From Halpernia humi (lineage in GTDB: Bacteria > Bacteroidota > Bacteroidia > Flavobacteriales > Weeksellaceae): a stretch of DNA of 64,000 nucleotides. A program made the translations under genes and the position numbers. The notes beneath the pieces were generated by a model. It worked only from the letters and a program-made list of their open reading frames with translations, was not told where the DNA came from and searched no databases. Shown in pieces: positions 1-7,960 of the stretch. Location of the stretch: positions 372,001 through 436,000 of the forward strand of contig NZ_FNUS01000002.1 in assembly GCF_900108025.1 (NCBI RefSeq). Direction: 5' to 3'. Numbering within the stretch: the stretch's first letter is position 1; each line of letters begins with the position of its first letter.

Positions 1-12
1 AAAAATTTTCTA

Positions 13-390
13 TTGAAAAAATTTCTAATCATATTGCTCACTTTCTTCTATTTCGGGACTTCTTCCGGGATGGTTTACAAGTTGCACCAATGTTTTGAAA
101 ATATTTCAATATATGCGGGGAACTCGAATGAGAACTGTCCGCTTTGTAAAACTAAAAAGAAAGGAGATTGCTGTAAAACAACGTTTAAAATAGTTAAGAC
201 AGATCCTGCGCATCACGCCGATCTTCTGAAAATTGATTTCTTAAAATATCGTGCTTTACTTCCTGAAACAGTTTATTTAAATCCTCTTTTTCAAAAGTCT
301 CTTGCGTACGATTCTTCGGTTCTTATCAACGCACCGCCTAATTTTAGGGGAGTTGCTCTTTTCATTAGCCATTGTAATTTTAGAATTTAG
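13..390 (+). CDS. HYC_CC_PP family small secreted protein (possibly 5'-truncated)
   Basis: This 125-residue protein has a hydrophobic N-terminal signal-like segment (KKFLIILLTFFYFG). The visible cysteine/histidine pattern is HQC, then CPLC, then a CC pair, and later a PP pair, which fits the HYC_CC_PP family of small exported proteins near metal-resistance genes in Bacteroidota. A TTG at 13 aligns with the expected start of the signal peptide, but the frame is open to the left edge, so an upstream start cannot be excluded. It is followed by copper-type genes on the same strand. A metal-binding or metal-sensing role in the cell envelope is inferred only from the Cys/His content and the neighbours. 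Confidence 0.7.
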   Translation: MKKFLIILLTFFYFGTSSGMVYKLHQCFENISIYAGNSNENCPLCKTKKKGDCCKTTFKIVKTDPAHHADLLKIDFLKYRALLPETVYLNPLFQKSLAYDSSVLINAPPNFRGVALFISHCNFRI

Positions 391-490
391 AATTTATTGC
401 ATCCTTTTTTTTATTTAAAGGATGAAAAGTCATGTCTTGGAATTCTATTTCCAACAATTATTTAATTCAAAAAATCTAAAATTTATTATA

Positions 491-961
491 ATGAAAAAAT
501 TAATTTTCACATCCGTATTATCCATATTTTCAATTTTTAATTTATCTGCTCAAACAAATGATGCGTCTATTTCAAAATTGTATCAAAATTATTTAAGTAT
601 CACAACTGCATTAACAGCAGATAACTCCAACGAAGCCTCAAAAAATGCAGACTTATTTTTAAAGTCTGCCGCAATGGTAGATTACAAAGTTTTATCTGAA
701 GGTAATCTCGATATTTTGCGAACAGATGCTACCAAAATCGCAGAAAGCCGAAGCATTGAAACCCAAAGAGAATCTTTTGGTAAACTTTCAAAAAATATGA
801 TCTGGTTAACCAAAAAATTTAAACTGGCAGATGAATCTGTATTTATAATGTATTGCCCAATGGTTGATGCAAGTTGGTTAAGTGCAGAAAAAGTAGTTAA
901 AAATCCTTTCTACGGCAGTTCTATGCTTTCTTGTGGAAGTGTAAAATCTGAAATTAAATAA
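491..961 (+). CDS. DUF3347 domain-containing exported protein
   Basis: The protein is 156 residues with a cleavable-looking signal peptide (MKKLIFTSVLSIFSIFNLSAQ). The body matches the DUF3347 pattern: a helical region, then FIMYCPM, WLS and NPFYGSSMLSCG near the C-terminus. The two cysteine/methionine sites (YCPM and SCG) are the likely metal-binding positions. I chose the ATG at 491 because it starts the signal peptide; the open frame reaches back to 422 with no supporting signal. It ends 2 bases before the multicopper oxidase gene, so the two are almost certainly co-transcribed. DUF3347 domains are commonly found beside copper efflux and copper oxidase genes; a periplasmic copper-binding role is inferred. 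Confidence 0.8.
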   Translation: MKKLIFTSVLSIFSIFNLSAQTNDASISKLYQNYLSITTALTADNSNEASKNADLFLKSAAMVDYKVLSEGNLDILRTDATKIAESRSIETQRESFGKLSKNMIWLTKKFKLADESVFIMYCPMVDASWLSAEKVVKNPFYGSSMLSCGSVKSEIK

Positions 962-963
962 TT

Positions 964-3495
964 ATGAATAATTATAAACGATATATTTTTAAAGCATTTG
1001 CGCTCTTGTATTTACTTTTTTATGTAAATGGATATTCTCAAGAAATGAAAATGTCTGAAAATAAAGCAGTAAAAAATAGTAACGATACCCAAGTTTCTTT
1101 CGGTGGAAAAACAGTGCGCTATGATTTATATGTAAGAGATACCCTTGTTACTTTTAATGGACATACGAGTCGTGCAATCTTCACAAATGGCAAATTACAG
1201 GCGCCAACTCTTTATTTTACAGAAGGAGATACGGCTGAAATATATTTGCATAATCAGTTAAAAAAAGAAAATACCGGTTTGCACTGGCACGGAGTGATAT
1301 TGCCCAATGAGATGGACGGCGTTCCGTATTTAACTACAAAAGAGGTAAAACCTGGAGAAACCCATCTTTATAAATTTAAAATTTCCCAAAACGGCACCTA
1401 TTGGTATCATTCTCATGAAGGCACGCAGGAACAGATCGGGATGAATGGGATTTTGGTTTTCAAGAAAAGGGAAAGTCAGCCAGAAACAGTTTTTGCAGCG
1501 GATATTCCTGTTTTGTTGGGAGATTGGGCAGCCAAAAATCCTAACCAGATTATGCGAAGACTTCACATGGACCAAACAGATTGGTACGCCATCAAAAAAG
1601 GTACTGTGCAAAGTTATTCTGAAGCCATTGGAAAAGGACATTTTAAAACAAAACTTCTAAACGAGTGGAAAAGAATGGAAGCGATGGATGTGAGTGATGT
1701 TTATTACAATAATTTTCTTATTAATGGTGAAATTTCTTCGGATTATAAAAATCTAAAAGCCGGTGATAAAGTTAGGCTCCGTGTCGCCAATGGTGCATCC
1801 TCTTCTTATTTTTGGTTAAATTATGGTGGCGGGAAAATCACAGTTATCGGAAGTGATGGTAATGAAGTAGAACCGGTAGAAGTAGATCGATTAATTGTGG
1901 GCGTTTCGGAATCTTATGATATTGAAGTGACTGTTCCTGAAAACAAAAGTTTTGAATTCCGCGCGACGTCGGAAGACAGACAGGGTCATGCTTCACTTTA
2001 TTTAGGAAATGGTGAAAAGGTGGACGCTCCCAATTTACCAAAACTGAACCTGTTTGAAGGCATGAAAATGATGAACGATATGATGTTAATGAGTGGTGAT
2101 ATGAAACCGATGAATATGACGATGGGTAACCAGGTGATGGACATGAACGAAGTAATGTATCCAGAATTATCTGAAGCCCAGCGTATGAAAACCATGAAGC
2201 ACATGAACGAAATGATGGGCGGTAAATCTGATATGAAAATGAACGATGGTAAAATGGACATGGATCACAGCAAAATGGACATGAAATCTGATATGAAATC
2301 TGATATGAAAATGGACGATGGTAAAATGGACATGGATCACAGTAAAATGGACATGAAATCTGAGATGAAAATGGACGCTGGAAAAATGGAAATGGATCAC
2401 AGCAAAATGGACATGAAATCTGACATGAAAATGGACGATGGAAAAATGGAAATGGATCACAGCAAGATGGACATGAGTTCATCGGATGAAAAAACCATCA
2501 AACGTCTCAATTATAACATGTTGAAATCTCCTTTCAAAACTATTTTGCCAACCGACAATGTGAAACAGTTGAATTTCACTTTGGAAGGTAACATGCGTAA
2601 TTACCTCTGGACTTTAGATAATAAAACGGTGGCAGAAAGTGATAAGATCTTAATTAAAAAGGGTCAGGTTGTTCGTATTACTATGTATAATAATTCAATG
2701 ATGCGCCATCCAATGCATCTTCACGGGCATGATTTCCGAATAGTTAATGCTAAAGGAGAATATGCACCTTTGAAAAATGTAATTGATGTTGCACCTATGG
2801 AAACTGTAACGATAGAATTTGCTGCAAACCAAGATGGCGACTGGTTTTTCCACTGTCATATTTTATACCACATGATGAGCGGAATGGGCAGAGTTTTCAG
2901 TTATGAAAATTCAGCGCCAAATCCACAATTACCGGATAAAGAGGCTTCTTACAAACAGTTTTTAAATAAAAACAGAATGATTAGTACTACAGCAATGCTG
3001 GACGCAGAGTCAAACAAATTTCATTTTGAAAATATGACCATGGTTGGACCAAGATGGATGAATGTGAACGAATTGCACAGTAATTACGATTTTTCACATT
3101 ATGAAGGTACTGTGAAAGTGGGGCGGTTTTTAGGAAAATACCAGTGGGCAATGCCTTATGTGGGTTTTAGAAGTGCAAGAATGCACGAAACGACCAAATC
3201 ATGGTTTGGACAAAATGTAATGCCAAAAAATCAAAATGTGGCAATTGCCGGTATTCGCTACATTTTACCCATGTTGATTATTGCAGATGCAAATATTGAC
3301 CAAAATGGGAAAGTACGCTTGGAACTGGGACGTGAAAATATTCCGATCTCACCCAGAATTCGCGGAAGTTTTGCAGTCAATTCCGACAAAGAATATGATT
3401 TTGGGCTCAAATATATCCTGCAAAAATGGGTGGCTGTTTCCACTAATTATGATAGTGAATATGGATTTGGAGCCGGTCTGACTTTTATGTATTAA
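964..3495 (+). CDS. CopA-type multicopper oxidase with Met/His-rich insert and C-terminal barrel-like domain
   Basis: An exported 843-residue multicopper oxidase, expected to oxidise Cu(I) in the periplasm. Copper ligand motifs are HWH (residues 107-109), HSH (149-151), HPMHLHGH starting at 582, and HCHILYH starting at 630. Between the second and third cupredoxin regions lies a low-complexity segment (about 418-505) made of four near-repeats of an MKMDDGKMDMDHSKMD unit, rich in Met, Asp and His, as in copper-loading segments of CopA/PcoA. After the last cupredoxin domain there are about 190 more residues with alternating hydrophobic beta-strands, ending in LTFMY. The aromatic terminus is typical of outer-membrane barrels, and the segment resembles CopB. 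The enzyme is longer than simple CopA proteins (about 600 residues). It is the last gene of a three-gene copper locus and is followed by a terminator. Confidence 0.9.
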   Translation: MNNYKRYIFKAFALLYLLFYVNGYSQEMKMSENKAVKNSNDTQVSFGGKTVRYDLYVRDTLVTFNGHTSRAIFTNGKLQAPTLYFTEGDTAEIYLHNQLKKENTGLHWHGVILPNEMDGVPYLTTKEVKPGETHLYKFKISQNGTYWYHSHEGTQEQIGMNGILVFKKRESQPETVFAADIPVLLGDWAAKNPNQIMRRLHMDQTDWYAIKKGTVQSYSEAIGKGHFKTKLLNEWKRMEAMDVSDVYYNNFLINGEISSDYKNLKAGDKVRLRVANGASSSYFWLNYGGGKITVIGSDGNEVEPVEVDRLIVGVSESYDIEVTVPENKSFEFRATSEDRQGHASLYLGNGEKVDAPNLPKLNLFEGMKMMNDMMLMSGDMKPMNMTMGNQVMDMNEVMYPELSEAQRMKTMKHMNEMMGGKSDMKMNDGKMDMDHSKMDMKSDMKSDMKMDDGKMDMDHSKMDMKSEMKMDAGKMEMDHSKMDMKSDMKMDDGKMEMDHSKMDMSSSDEKTIKRLNYNMLKSPFKTILPTDNVKQLNFTLEGNMRNYLWTLDNKTVAESDKILIKKGQVVRITMYNNSMMRHPMHLHGHDFRIVNAKGEYAPLKNVIDVAPMETVTIEFAANQDGDWFFHCHILYHMMSGMGRVFSYENSAPNPQLPDKEASYKQFLNKNRMISTTAMLDAESNKFHFENMTMVGPRWMNVNELHSNYDFSHYEGTVKVGRFLGKYQWAMPYVGFRSARMHETTKSWFGQNVMPKNQNVAIAGIRYILPMLIIADANIDQNGKVRLELGRENIPISPRIRGSFAVNSDKEYDFGLKYILQKWVAVSTNYDSEYGFGAGLTFMY

Positions 3496-3522
3496 AGATA
3501 AAAAAGCATCAATTTAAATTTT

Positions 3523-3560
3523 AAATCCGTCTCCTTTAAACTGGGACGGATTTTATTTCT
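3523..3560 (+). terminator. Rho-independent terminator after the copper locus
   Basis: An inverted repeat (AAATCCGTCtcc / gggACGGATTT) with an AT-rich loop is followed by a T-rich run (TTATTTCTTCT). It lies 28 bases after the multicopper oxidase stop codon, so it probably ends the copper transcript. Confidence 0.6.
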
Positions 3561-3689
3561 TCTGTTGATCTAGAACTAAAGCAATTTTAAAAATAAAGCC
3601 TTGAGGTTAAGCAAAATAAAGTGCAAATTTGTTATTAAGACGACTATTAATTTAAAATCGTAAAATTAAATACGATAAACTATAACACT

Positions 3690-3938
3690 ATGGAAGATTC
3701 TAACAACGGCAAGCCTATTATCTATTGGTGTAATGGCGTAAATTGTAGAAAGAAAAAAGGAAAACTTTTAGATTTCTATGTAAAGAAATATAATCTGAAA
3801 AATAAAATAGAAATTGAAAAAATGGATTGTAATAATAGATGTCAACAGGCCCCTGTTCTTCATCTTCATCCAGAAGATATTTGGTTTTCGGAGAAAGATT
3901 TGGGAACAATCATCAAAAGGAATATTTTAAATAAATAA
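3690..3938 (+). CDS. Thioredoxin-like [2Fe-2S] ferredoxin domain protein
   Basis: This 82-residue protein carries four cysteines arranged as WCNGVNC near the N-terminus and DCNNRC in the middle, followed by APVLHLHPEDIWFS. That is the layout of small thioredoxin-like [2Fe-2S] ferredoxins (a (2Fe-2S) ferredoxin domain). It would bind one iron-sulfur cluster and act in electron transfer in the cytoplasm; the partner is not evident. It stands alone between the copper terminator and the convergent arsenic operon. The spacing of the first cysteine pair (CxxxxC) is tighter than in classical members, so cluster binding is likely but not certain. Confidence 0.6.
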   Translation: MEDSNNGKPIIYWCNGVNCRKKKGKLLDFYVKKYNLKNKIEIEKMDCNNRCQQAPVLHLHPEDIWFSEKDLGTIIKRNILNK

Positions 3939-4171
3939 AATTTTCTCGTCTTTTTTTCCAAGAGACTTAATGTATCGTAAGAAGATTTTAGTTCCTGAAG
4001 GTGATGCTGAACAATTGTCGTCTGTGAATGGTAATAATTTGATATTGTGGACTCCAGTTGTATAATTAATTCATTCATTATAGATTGGCCTTTAATTGCG
4101 GTTTATTCTTTTTCTGAAATAGAAAATTTATCTACTAATGATTATGATGCAGTTCTCTAAACTCTGCAGAA

Positions 4172-5218
4172 CTAAATATTATTTTTTGCGAAATATTTTT
4201 GCCGCAACCAGAATGAAACCCGAACCAATAAAATCAGTGCTGGAACTTCGACTAAAGGACCAATTACGCCTGCAAACGCTTGTCCCGAATTTAGCCCAAA
4301 AACTGCAATTGCAACTGCAATCGCCAATTCAAAATTATTCCCTGCTGCTGTAAATGCCACCGCTGTCGTTTTGTCATATTCTGCTCCTGATGCTTTGGTA
4401 ACGAAAAATCCAATGATAAACATTAACGTAAAATATATTAATAATGGAATTGCAATAATCACAACGTCCATTGGTATTTTCACAATCAATTCTCCTTTTA
4501 GCGAGAACATTACTACAATGGTAAATAAAAGCGCAATTAAAGTTATGGGCGAAATTGTCGGAATGAATTTGTTGGTATACCATTCTTCGCCTTTTATTTT
4601 TACTAAAATAAGTCTGCTTAAAATTCCCATTACAAACGGAATACCTAAATAAATGGCGACACTTTCTGCAATAGTTCCGATTGAAATATCCACAATTGCA
4701 CCATCAAAACCGAAATATGGAGGTAGAACTGTGATAAAAATCCAGGCATAAAAACTATAGGCAAAAACTTGAAAAATACTATTTAAAGCGACTAAACCTG
4801 CTCCATATTCGCTACTTCCTTCTGCAAGGTCGTTCCAAACCAAGACCATTGCTATGCAACGAGCCAAACCAATTAAAATAAGACCAACCATATATTCGGG
4901 ATAATCTCGCAAAAATGTAATTGCTAAAACAAACATTAAAACGGGACCAATTATCCAATTAAGAATGAGCGAAATAGAAAGGATTTTTGTGTTTCTGAAA
5001 ACCTTTGGCAATAATGAATAATTGACTTTTGCCAATGGTGGATACATCATCAAAATCAAACCGATTGCAATCGGAATATTTGTAGTTCCGCTACTAAATG
5101 AATTGATGATGTTTGGAAATGTTGGAATAAAATACCCAAGTCCAACTCCTATTGCCATTGCGACAAATATCCAAAGCGTTAGATTTCTATTTAGAAAACT
5201 TAATTTTTTTGAAGCCAT
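4172..5218 (-). CDS. acr3: Acr3-family arsenite efflux permease
   Basis: A 348-residue integral membrane protein with about ten hydrophobic segments. The family signature [16 protein letters not shown] contains the conserved cysteine in the fourth membrane segment and is diagnostic of Acr3/ArsB(ACR3) arsenite exporters. It extrudes As(III) across the inner membrane, using the proton motive force in characterised members. It is the last gene of the reverse operon arsR - DUF6428 - arsC - acr3 and starts 3 bases after the arsC-like stop codon. Length and motif agree with the family. Confidence 0.93.
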   Translation of the reverse strand: MASKKLSFLNRNLTLWIFVAMAIGVGLGYFIPTFPNIINSFSSGTTNIPIAIGLILMMYPPLAKVNYSLLPKVFRNTKILSISLILNWIIGPVLMFVLAITFLRDYPEYMVGLILIGLARCIAMVLVWNDLAEGSSEYGAGLVALNSIFQVFAYSFYAWIFITVLPPYFGFDGAIVDISIGTIAESVAIYLGIPFVMGILSRLILVKIKGEEWYTNKFIPTISPITLIALLFTIVVMFSLKGELIVKIPMDVVIIAIPLLIYFTLMFIIGFFVTKASGAEYDKTTAVAFTAAGNNFELAIAVAIAVFGLNSGQAFAGVIGPLVEVPALILLVRVSFWLRQKYFAKNNI

Positions 5219-5221
5219 TTT

Positions 5222-5854
5222 TTATGAATTTATTTGAGAGAAAACGTAAAACATTTCAGTTGCTATTTGCAGACTTCTTTCATTGTACTTTTCTGCTTGT
5301 TGTGGTGTATCGTCAAATACTTTTGGGTCTTCAAAAGTGATAGGAATTCGTTTTTCTGCGCCAAACACAATTGGGCAGGCTTCATTTGCAGAATCACAAG
5401 TAAGAACTGCACAAAAACCAGATTTTGGGTTAAAATCATCATTCAATTTCTTTGAAAATCCAATTATTGGATGCTCGTTATCTGCATATTTAATGGAATA
5501 AACAGGATTATCATTTTTAGAAATTGTGTTTATCTGAAAACCTGAATTTAGCAAAGTTTCTGCAACCATTGGAAAAAGTGCGGTTGCTTCTGTTCCGCCC
5601 GAATAACAAAATACGTTTCTGATATTGAAGTAGTTTGCCATTGTTTGCGCCCAAACTTGTGATAAATGACTTCTTCGTGAATTGTGAGTGCAGATAAAGT
5701 TGATACGGATTTCTTGATTTTTTGAAACCTCTGCCTGAATAAAATCAGTTAGCGGTTGTAAAACTGCTTTACGTTCGCTTGAAATGGTATGAGGTTTTAA
5801 TTCTTTGATTAAATTTTGTATTTCTAAAAATAGAGTTCGCTTTGTTGTCTTCAT
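5222..5854 (-). CDS. arsC: ArsC-type arsenate reductase / low-molecular-weight phosphatase-like protein
   Basis: The protein has 210 residues. It contains the CX5R phosphatase loop CTHNSRRS after a beta-strand (IRINFI), and downstream CDSANEACPIVFG and FEDPKVFDD, the pattern of thioredoxin-coupled ArsC and related LMW-phosphatase proteins in Bacteroidota ars operons. It reduces arsenate to arsenite, which Acr3 then exports. I chose the ATG at 5854 (MKTTKRTLF); a longer frame to 5896 overlaps the DUF6428 gene and lacks support. In the loop the usual second cysteine is arginine, so the reductive cycle must use other cysteines, for example the CDSANEAC pair. Confidence 0.85.
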   Translation of the reverse strand: MKTTKRTLFLEIQNLIKELKPHTISSERKAVLQPLTDFIQAEVSKNQEIRINFICTHNSRRSHLSQVWAQTMANYFNIRNVFCYSGGTEATALFPMVAETLLNSGFQINTISKNDNPVYSIKYADNEHPIIGFSKKLNDDFNPKSGFCAVLTCDSANEACPIVFGAEKRIPITFEDPKVFDDTPQQAEKYNERSLQIATEMFYVFSQINS

Positions 5855-5868
5855 TTTTTTGATTTTTT

Positions 5869-6336
5869 TTAGCAACAACCACTTCCGGGTGCACAAGAAG
5901 TTGCAGTTTGAATTTCAGATAAAATCTTTTTAGGTTTTTCAGCGTGAATGCCACATTGGTCTTTAGCCAAACAATCAGTTTGTTTAGATGTCAATAAGAA
6001 ATGTTGCCCGTCAAAATCAAGTCCGAATTTTCCAATTGTATCCGCTTGGTATTCTACTTCGATTTCTAAATCTGCTATTTTTAAAACTTTTTCCGAAAGT
6101 TCAATGATGTTCAACAACTTTTCTGGATGCAATCTGTGGTCGTAATCATTTGCATTCCATAGTTGGAAATTTACGACTTCTTCTTTTCTTTCAGTTCCAC
6201 CACAATCGATAAAATGTTTTGTGATTTTACCGACTTCTGTAACGTGAAAGTGATTTGGTACTAATTCTCCGTTTGGTAATTGAAAACCTATAGTTTCCAG
6301 TTCTTTTAATACTGATTTTACTTGTGATAATTTCAT
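5869..6336 (-). CDS. DUF6428 family protein of the ars operon
   Basis: A 155-residue cytoplasmic protein of the DUF6428 type found in Bacteroidota arsenic operons. It starts MKLSQVKSVLKELETIGFQL, has a HFHVTEVG strand and a D/H-containing centre, and ends with a cysteine-rich tail (SCAPGSGCC) plus earlier CLAKDQCG. The cysteine tail is a plausible arsenite-binding or chaperone element, but its biochemistry is not known to me. It sits between arsR and arsC in the same orientation with short gaps, so it should be arsenic-induced. Confidence 0.8.
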   Translation of the reverse strand: MKLSQVKSVLKELETIGFQLPNGELVPNHFHVTEVGKITKHFIDCGGTERKEEVVNFQLWNANDYDHRLHPEKLLNIIELSEKVLKIADLEIEVEYQADTIGKFGLDFDGQHFLLTSKQTDCLAKDQCGIHAEKPKKILSEIQTATSCAPGSGCC

Positions 6337-6384
6337 AACTTTATTTGTTTATTGCGATTATATGATCAATACATTCAAATTTTT

Positions 6385-6717
6385 TTAACAGCAATCTTGG
6401 CTTTCGGTTAAGTCTTGGTTTAGAAATTCAGTCATTACAGTTTTCATTGCTATCCAATTTTCTGCGTGAATACAATAACAAACACTTGTTCCTTCCACAT
6501 TTCCTTTAATCAAGCCTAAATGCTTCAATTCTTTTAGATGTTGCGAGATTGTTGGTTGGGCTAATCCAATTTCATTTACCAGATCTCCGCAAATGCAAGC
6601 ATTAATTTTAAACAAATGTTGTAAAATCGCTACCCTTGCAGGATGTCCGAATACTTTCGCAAATAATGCAATTTTATTTTGCTCTTCCGTAAATTTTTCT
6701 GTTTTTGAACTTCCCAT
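6385..6717 (-). CDS. arsR: ArsR/SmtB-family metalloregulator
   Basis: A 110-residue winged-helix repressor. The helix-turn-helix is LAQPTISQHLKELKHLGLI. Upstream is a metal-site motif NACICGDL, comparable to the CxC motif of ArsR-type sensors. A C-terminal CC pair could also contribute to arsenite binding. It is the promoter-proximal gene of the reverse arsenic operon and is expected to repress it until As(III) binds. The intergenic region above its ATG (6718-6811) is AT-rich and would hold the operator, but I could not define a clear palindrome. Confidence 0.92.
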   Translation of the reverse strand: MGSSKTEKFTEEQNKIALFAKVFGHPARVAILQHLFKINACICGDLVNEIGLAQPTISQHLKELKHLGLIKGNVEGTSVCYCIHAENWIAMKTVMTEFLNQDLTESQDCC

Positions 6718-6811
6718 TATGTTTTATTAATTGCAATATTACGATTAATATAAATACGAGCAAAACAAAATTAAGAGGAGTATTTTTTATACTTCAAATA
6801 AATGGAGTTTT

Positions 6812-7200
6812 TTAAAATTTTTCTCCAATTCTTTCACCCATTTTTATGATCGTTTCAAAATCTTTCGAGGTATTAACCAATAAATCATGATCGATTTTAA
6901 TTTTGTTTTTCTCAAATAACAGGACAACTGTCGAAACCTCCAAATTTAAAATAACCTTTTTCTTCCCCTTTTTTTACATTCGTACCTTGATAAGTTTGAA
7001 TCATACTTCCAACCATTGTTGCCCCAACTTCGATCATGACAACATTGCCGAAAACCGGACTTTTTATAATGCAGTACTCGCGCTTATTCAGCCAGAAGAT
7101 TTCTGCTTTTTCACGCAGAGCCAAAGGACTTACCGAGTAGTAATTACCGTCAATTTTAATATTTGAACTTGCCGTGATTCCACTTACCGGAAAATGTGTT
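6812..7200 (-). pseudogene. psd: Remnant of phosphatidylserine decarboxylase, frameshifted at the autocleavage motif
   Basis: Reading the minus strand from about 7200 gives HFPVSG, DGNYYSVSPLALR, EKAEIFWLNKRE, SPVFGNVVMIEVGATMVGS and KKGEEKGYFKFGG, the C-terminal half of phosphatidylserine decarboxylase. One extra base in the A-run at 6934-6936 shifts the frame exactly where GGST should be read. Removing it restores GGSTVVLLFEKNKIKIDHDLL and a stop at 6812. The N-terminal half is absent upstream, where a different small gene lies. Because the GGST serine forms the pyruvoyl cofactor, the product cannot be functional. This looks like a decayed chromosomal or hitch-hiking fragment. Confidence 0.85.
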
Positions 7201-7222
7201 GGTCAGAATCCGAATGCGATTT

Positions 7223-7396
7223 CTAACTATCATAATGATTTTTCACAAAACCTAAAAATGAAAGAGAGTGTTCTGTCTTATTCGTAATATGCTCTACAAA
7301 ATGCTGTATCAAGTTTGGAAATTTCAACATTTCACCCAATTCTGTATTGGCACACAGAAAAATAAGTAGAAATGATATTGAAATTATTTTCTTCAA
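7223..7396 (-). CDS. Small hypothetical protein with signal peptide
   Basis: A 57-residue frame begins with TTG at 7396: LKKIISISFLLIFLCANTE, a good signal or lipoprotein-like leader. It continues ELGEMLKFPNLIQHFVEH and ends FLGFVKNHYDS. The hydrophobic leader plus a LxxFPxLIxHFxEH stretch resembles small exported proteins found beside cation-efflux genes in Bacteroidota, but I cannot name the family with confidence. No ATG is available and the ribosome binding site is weak. It lies head-to-head with the DUF6660 gene and immediately upstream of the psd remnant. Confidence 0.45.
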   Translation of the reverse strand: MKKIISISFLLIFLCANTELGEMLKFPNLIQHFVEHITNKTEHSLSFLGFVKNHYDS

Positions 7397-7543
7397 GATT
7401 GTAAAAGTACAGATTTATGAGAGAAGATGAAATAATATCAGGTAATTTTTACAATTTGTGGAAAGATTCACTCTTTTTTGGATTGTCAAAAAATCAAGAA
7501 TAATATAATTTCCGGCAGCAATTTTTTATTTACCTTTGCAAAG

Positions 7544-7870
7544 GTGAAGATTTTCAACTACATATTAACAGTTTATTTAGCAGTCTTGTTTAGTATGCCT
7601 TGTTCTGATAGTGAACAAAGCACTTTTGAGTTGGCTACTACTAAAATTGAAAAGGCGCAGGAAAACCATTCACAAAAACATAAAGACGATTCTTGTTCGT
7701 CTTTTTGTATGTGCAGTTGCTGTGGTAGGAATGTTGTTTTGTATCAACAAATTCCTGCAAACTTTATTGGTCATTTTTCAAACGAATTCTATTCAGCAGA
7801 GTTTTTTCATATTCCAAATCCATACTCCAACTACTTTGGCAGTATCTGGCAACCTCCTCAATTAGGTTAG
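7544..7870 (+). CDS. DUF6660 family exported protein
   Basis: The protein is 108 residues from a GTG start: VKIFNYILTVYLAVLFSMPCSD, a signal peptide ending near a cysteine. This is followed by a His/Lys-rich segment, the cysteine cluster CSSFCMCSCCG, and the C-terminal NYFGSIWQPPQL motif characteristic of DUF6660. The open frame extends back to 7478, but GTG at 7544 matches the family N-terminus. A TACCTTTG box at 7531-7538 fits the Bacteroidota -7 element just upstream, so a very short or absent leader is possible. It precedes the CzcA-like pump by 90 bases and is probably co-regulated. A periplasmic metal-binding role is inferred from the cysteine cluster. Confidence 0.75.
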   Translation: MKIFNYILTVYLAVLFSMPCSDSEQSTFELATTKIEKAQENHSQKHKDDSCSSFCMCSCCGRNVVLYQQIPANFIGHFSNEFYSAEFFHIPNPYSNYFGSIWQPPQLG

Positions 7871-7960
7871 TATTATTCAATAAAAATAACGGTTTGTGCT
7901 CTTTTGCGAACTGGTAATTTTTGTTATCTAAATTTTACTTTAATCTAATTTTCTTTATCA

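Noticed and set aside
1844-2482. Long reverse-strand frames opposite the multicopper oxidase
   Set aside because: They mirror the Met/Asp/His codon repeats of the real gene and have composition unlike a protein.
3866-4078. Reverse 70-codon frame between the ferredoxin and acr3 genes
   Set aside because: It overlaps the ferredoxin 3' end, and although helical it shows no family; the 234-base gap also holds a short forward frame of equal weight, so nothing can be supported.
6903-7166. Forward 87-codon open frame
   Set aside because: It is the antisense of the phosphatidylserine decarboxylase remnant.
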